NCBI GenBank assembly: GCA_000310025.1
Contig: FN649751.1
Span: 140,025 to 204,024, forward strand
Origin: Ectocarpus siliculosus
Lineage: Eukaryota > Sar > Phaeophyceae > Ectocarpales > Ectocarpaceae
Reading direction: 5' to 3'
Length of the DNA: 64,000 nucleotides
Within the stretch, counting starts at the first letter, position 1. The number at the start of each line of letters is the position of its first letter. Shown here piece by piece: positions 61,795 to 64,000 of this stretch. Position numbers and translations under genes: made by a program. The notes beneath the pieces were generated by a model, which did no database searches, had not been told where the DNA came from, and saw only the letters and a program-made list of their open reading frames with translations.

Positions 61795-64000
61795 CTGTGG
61801 GAAAACCGGGAGAGGGGGGGGGGTGCATGGCGGCAAAAAAGGACATACAAGAGGGGTTGGATGTGTTAGGTAGGAAAATTCCGAATGGGATAAAAGTAAG
61901 AGTAACGGTAGGGGCAGCGAAGCGGGCTACCAGGTGGGAACACATGTCCTCACGCCAGAAAACTGTCACCAGAGTACCTAGTTCGGGGTATTCGTTCGGT
62001 GCTGTGCACGGCGTCCGTGTTTATGTCGTTGCACTTGTCTTGTTACCTTGTTTCAAAGCTGCTGTGTTTCGGCCACATGAAAAATAAGTTTTAGGTTGTT
62101 TTGGGGCAAGCACAAAATTCGAACTTGAAATACACACATGCTCACATAGTCTTGTATACGAAAGAGATGTTTTGGCTCCGAATCTTTCGTCTCTAGATCT
62201 AGGCCATGTCATGATTGAAATCCTCCTGATGGAGAGGTCAAAGCCAGTCGAAACATGTGAGTGCAGAAAAACCGCTTGATGCTGAACAGCATCCAAAACA
62301 CCACAACACAGCGTAAGAGCTCTGTTCAATGTAGTATGATAACAGAGTTGGGAAGCTCGAGAGAATGGCAGCTGCCAACGGCGTCTTTGACGGTTTCAAT
62401 TTCAAGTCTCGGCTGCGTTAAACTACAACAGAAGCGTGAGACAGTCACATCGGTCCGCTGAGTAGAAAAGTCAACGTCTTGGCGAGGCGCAGGTGCATCA
62501 TTTTGAAGCTACCGTCGAGTGTAGACAGACTGCAATGTACTTCACAGTAGTAGATGTAGTGCAAGATCCACCGCTGAGAAGGTACTTCTTGACTTCCTTT
62601 TTTTTCTTGTACATCCAACGTATCCTGCACGTTGGTTCTTTCACCATTCGGTACAATTCGGGACGCACCAGCCGGTGTCGAAAGGAATTCTTTTTTCCGC
62701 CTCCCTGCTTCACTTCGAAATTTCGAGCCTAAATTACTCTCGCAGTTGGAACAGATTACACATGAGAGTTTTTGGAGTCCTACTTCGGGTTCTGTGAAAA
62801 CTACATGGCCATCAGGAAATTTACAAATCCAGTCCGTCTCTTCACACCGTACACCAGCGTGGAAGGAGAGATACTGCAAGGCAAAGCCAGACAGACCGTT
62901 AAAAAAAATCGTTCCACAACAAGGAGGTCCGGAACTCCGGAGAGTACCATGTATGTGCATTTCACGGAATCTATGGACAATACTACTCTGCTGTCAAGAG
63001 CACACTTGGGAACGCCCGGTCGGGAAATGAGCCCCTCAGGAGGTGCACCCGCTCCGTCGATGTTCAACCCGAACCTTCTGTCTTCTTGGCCGAAAGACCA
63101 GAGCAAGTTGAAGTTGAACGTTCGGATAAAAGCATGACATGGGTAAATCATTCCTGTTTACGTTGCAGCAGTGAGTGGATGCATAAAAAAATGAGCCAGC
63201 CTTCCTTTCAGTGTGTGGTCGTCCATGAGGCTACGGCTACGCCAACAAGAACGGTTCATGGGCGTGGCAGCAGCAGCACCTTGGCGAGAGGCCTGGGGGT
63301 GGCCGCACGAGTACTGCTGAACGAGGGACCATCATCAAACAAAGAAACCCGCCGCATGGAACTCGATCAAAGCACACCCAGAGGGCGCGCACACGTGCGA
63401 GCTAAGGAGAAGTATTATTTTTCTTCAAATACCGCCGCATGTGTAAGGTTGTGATGGACCCACCCACCTATTCGCCGCTATTCTCGGCACACAGCCTACA
63501 CCTTTCGGCGTGCATCTGTCTCACCAGCCTCGGTCACGCCACCGGGGGAAGGGATGGAATTTTCACACTCATTGACAGGCATTTTTTTTTTTTGTTGACA
63601 CGTGGAGTGAAACTAAATATGCCTTTTGTAGCGTAACGGAAGGACGCAGCAGTAGTGCTGTCTGGACGTCTGGACGCGTGCCTTGTTCCCCACGCAATAA
63701 AAAAACACACCCAACAGCACAGCCCGCACGTCGAGCACACGGGAACAGCAACGCCCGTGCCCCGCAACGAAGAAGCCCTACGTGGCCACACGAGCGAGCG
63801 GAACTTGTTCACCATGGTTCGGATACGGCTGAAACTACAAGTTGCACTCATCGATCAGGCGTACAAGTGGTTTGAAGGAGGCGCGTGGCCGCACACCGCG
63901 GTAAGCTAGCTCTACAACCAGTGAACCGAGTGAACGTCGTCGCCGGGACAGTCGAGACGACCCTTGGGCGTGGTCATAGCAGCGGGGTTAAGAGGAAGGA
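61795..64000. other. Right edge, upstream of the translocase
   Basis: Should hold the missing first exon(s) and promoter of the translocase. An ATG frame at 63851 (minus) starting MSATCSFSRIRTMVNKFRSL is basic and Ser-rich, followed by a hydrophobic stretch, but lacks an ASAF motif and a clear donor. Other frames, such as 63086-63454 plus, have no recognisable domain. Confidence 0.35.

Noticed and set aside
1-64000. CRISPR arrays, bacterial insertion sequences, operons, viral genes
   Set aside because: No direct-repeat/spacer arrays, transposase, integrase, reverse-transcriptase or viral structural motifs were seen; the genes are intron-rich and eukaryotic.

Overview
The window looks like nuclear DNA of a photosynthetic stramenopile, most probably a brown alga of the Ectocarpus type. 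Genes are dense in short exons with GT-AG (and some GC-AG) introns, coding exons are GC-rich, and introns and spacers carry many microsatellites. One plastid enzyme precursor carries a signal-peptide-like N-terminus with an ASAF-type motif (GSAF-IAP), the hallmark of plastid import in heterokonts. The species is an inference; no database could be searched. All gene models were assembled by hand from splice sites, reading phase and family motifs.

Layout, left to right. A possible first exon of a leftward gene (1108-1503, minus) is followed by glutamate-1-semialdehyde aminotransferase (1895-8130, plus, 10 exons, complete, 482 aa). Convergent to it is an ABCB-type half-transporter (10571-22441, minus, 17 exons recognised, N-terminus open, possible further 5' exons up to about 24157). 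A 100-N assembly gap (24470-24569) is flanked by two low-quality copies of the same locus, so it is probably a false duplication. Next comes an Abl-interactor-like (ABI) subunit of the WAVE/SCAR actin-nucleation complex (27328-34080, plus, 8 exons, 546 aa, very proline-rich), preceded in its leader by an 82-codon ORF. A long-chain acyl-CoA synthetase follows (38319-45292, plus, 10 exons, 694 aa). Two tandem copies of an unrecognised tail-anchored protein gene lie on the minus strand: an intact one (51837-53671) and a damaged one (48653-50091). The right end holds a plastid-type ATP/ADP translocase (55737-61794, minus, 6 exons recognised, N-terminus missing).

Three of the genes fit plastid, membrane or lipid metabolism (tetrapyrrole precursor synthesis, nucleotide exchange, fatty-acid activation) and one fits actin dynamics. 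They do not form an obvious pathway cluster; this is ordinary eukaryotic gene order.

The most notable observations are five introns (of about 50 modelled) that appear to use GC donors; the lineage-unknown tail-anchored gene pair, in which one copy has lost its membrane anchor through a TGG to TGA change and its N-terminus; a MITE-like element in an intron of only one of these two copies; a foldback/satellite element in the translocase intron with relatives in other introns; phase-1 polyproline exon modules in ABI; a 42-nt in-frame exon carrying the catalytic lysine of the aminotransferase; and the artefactual gap.
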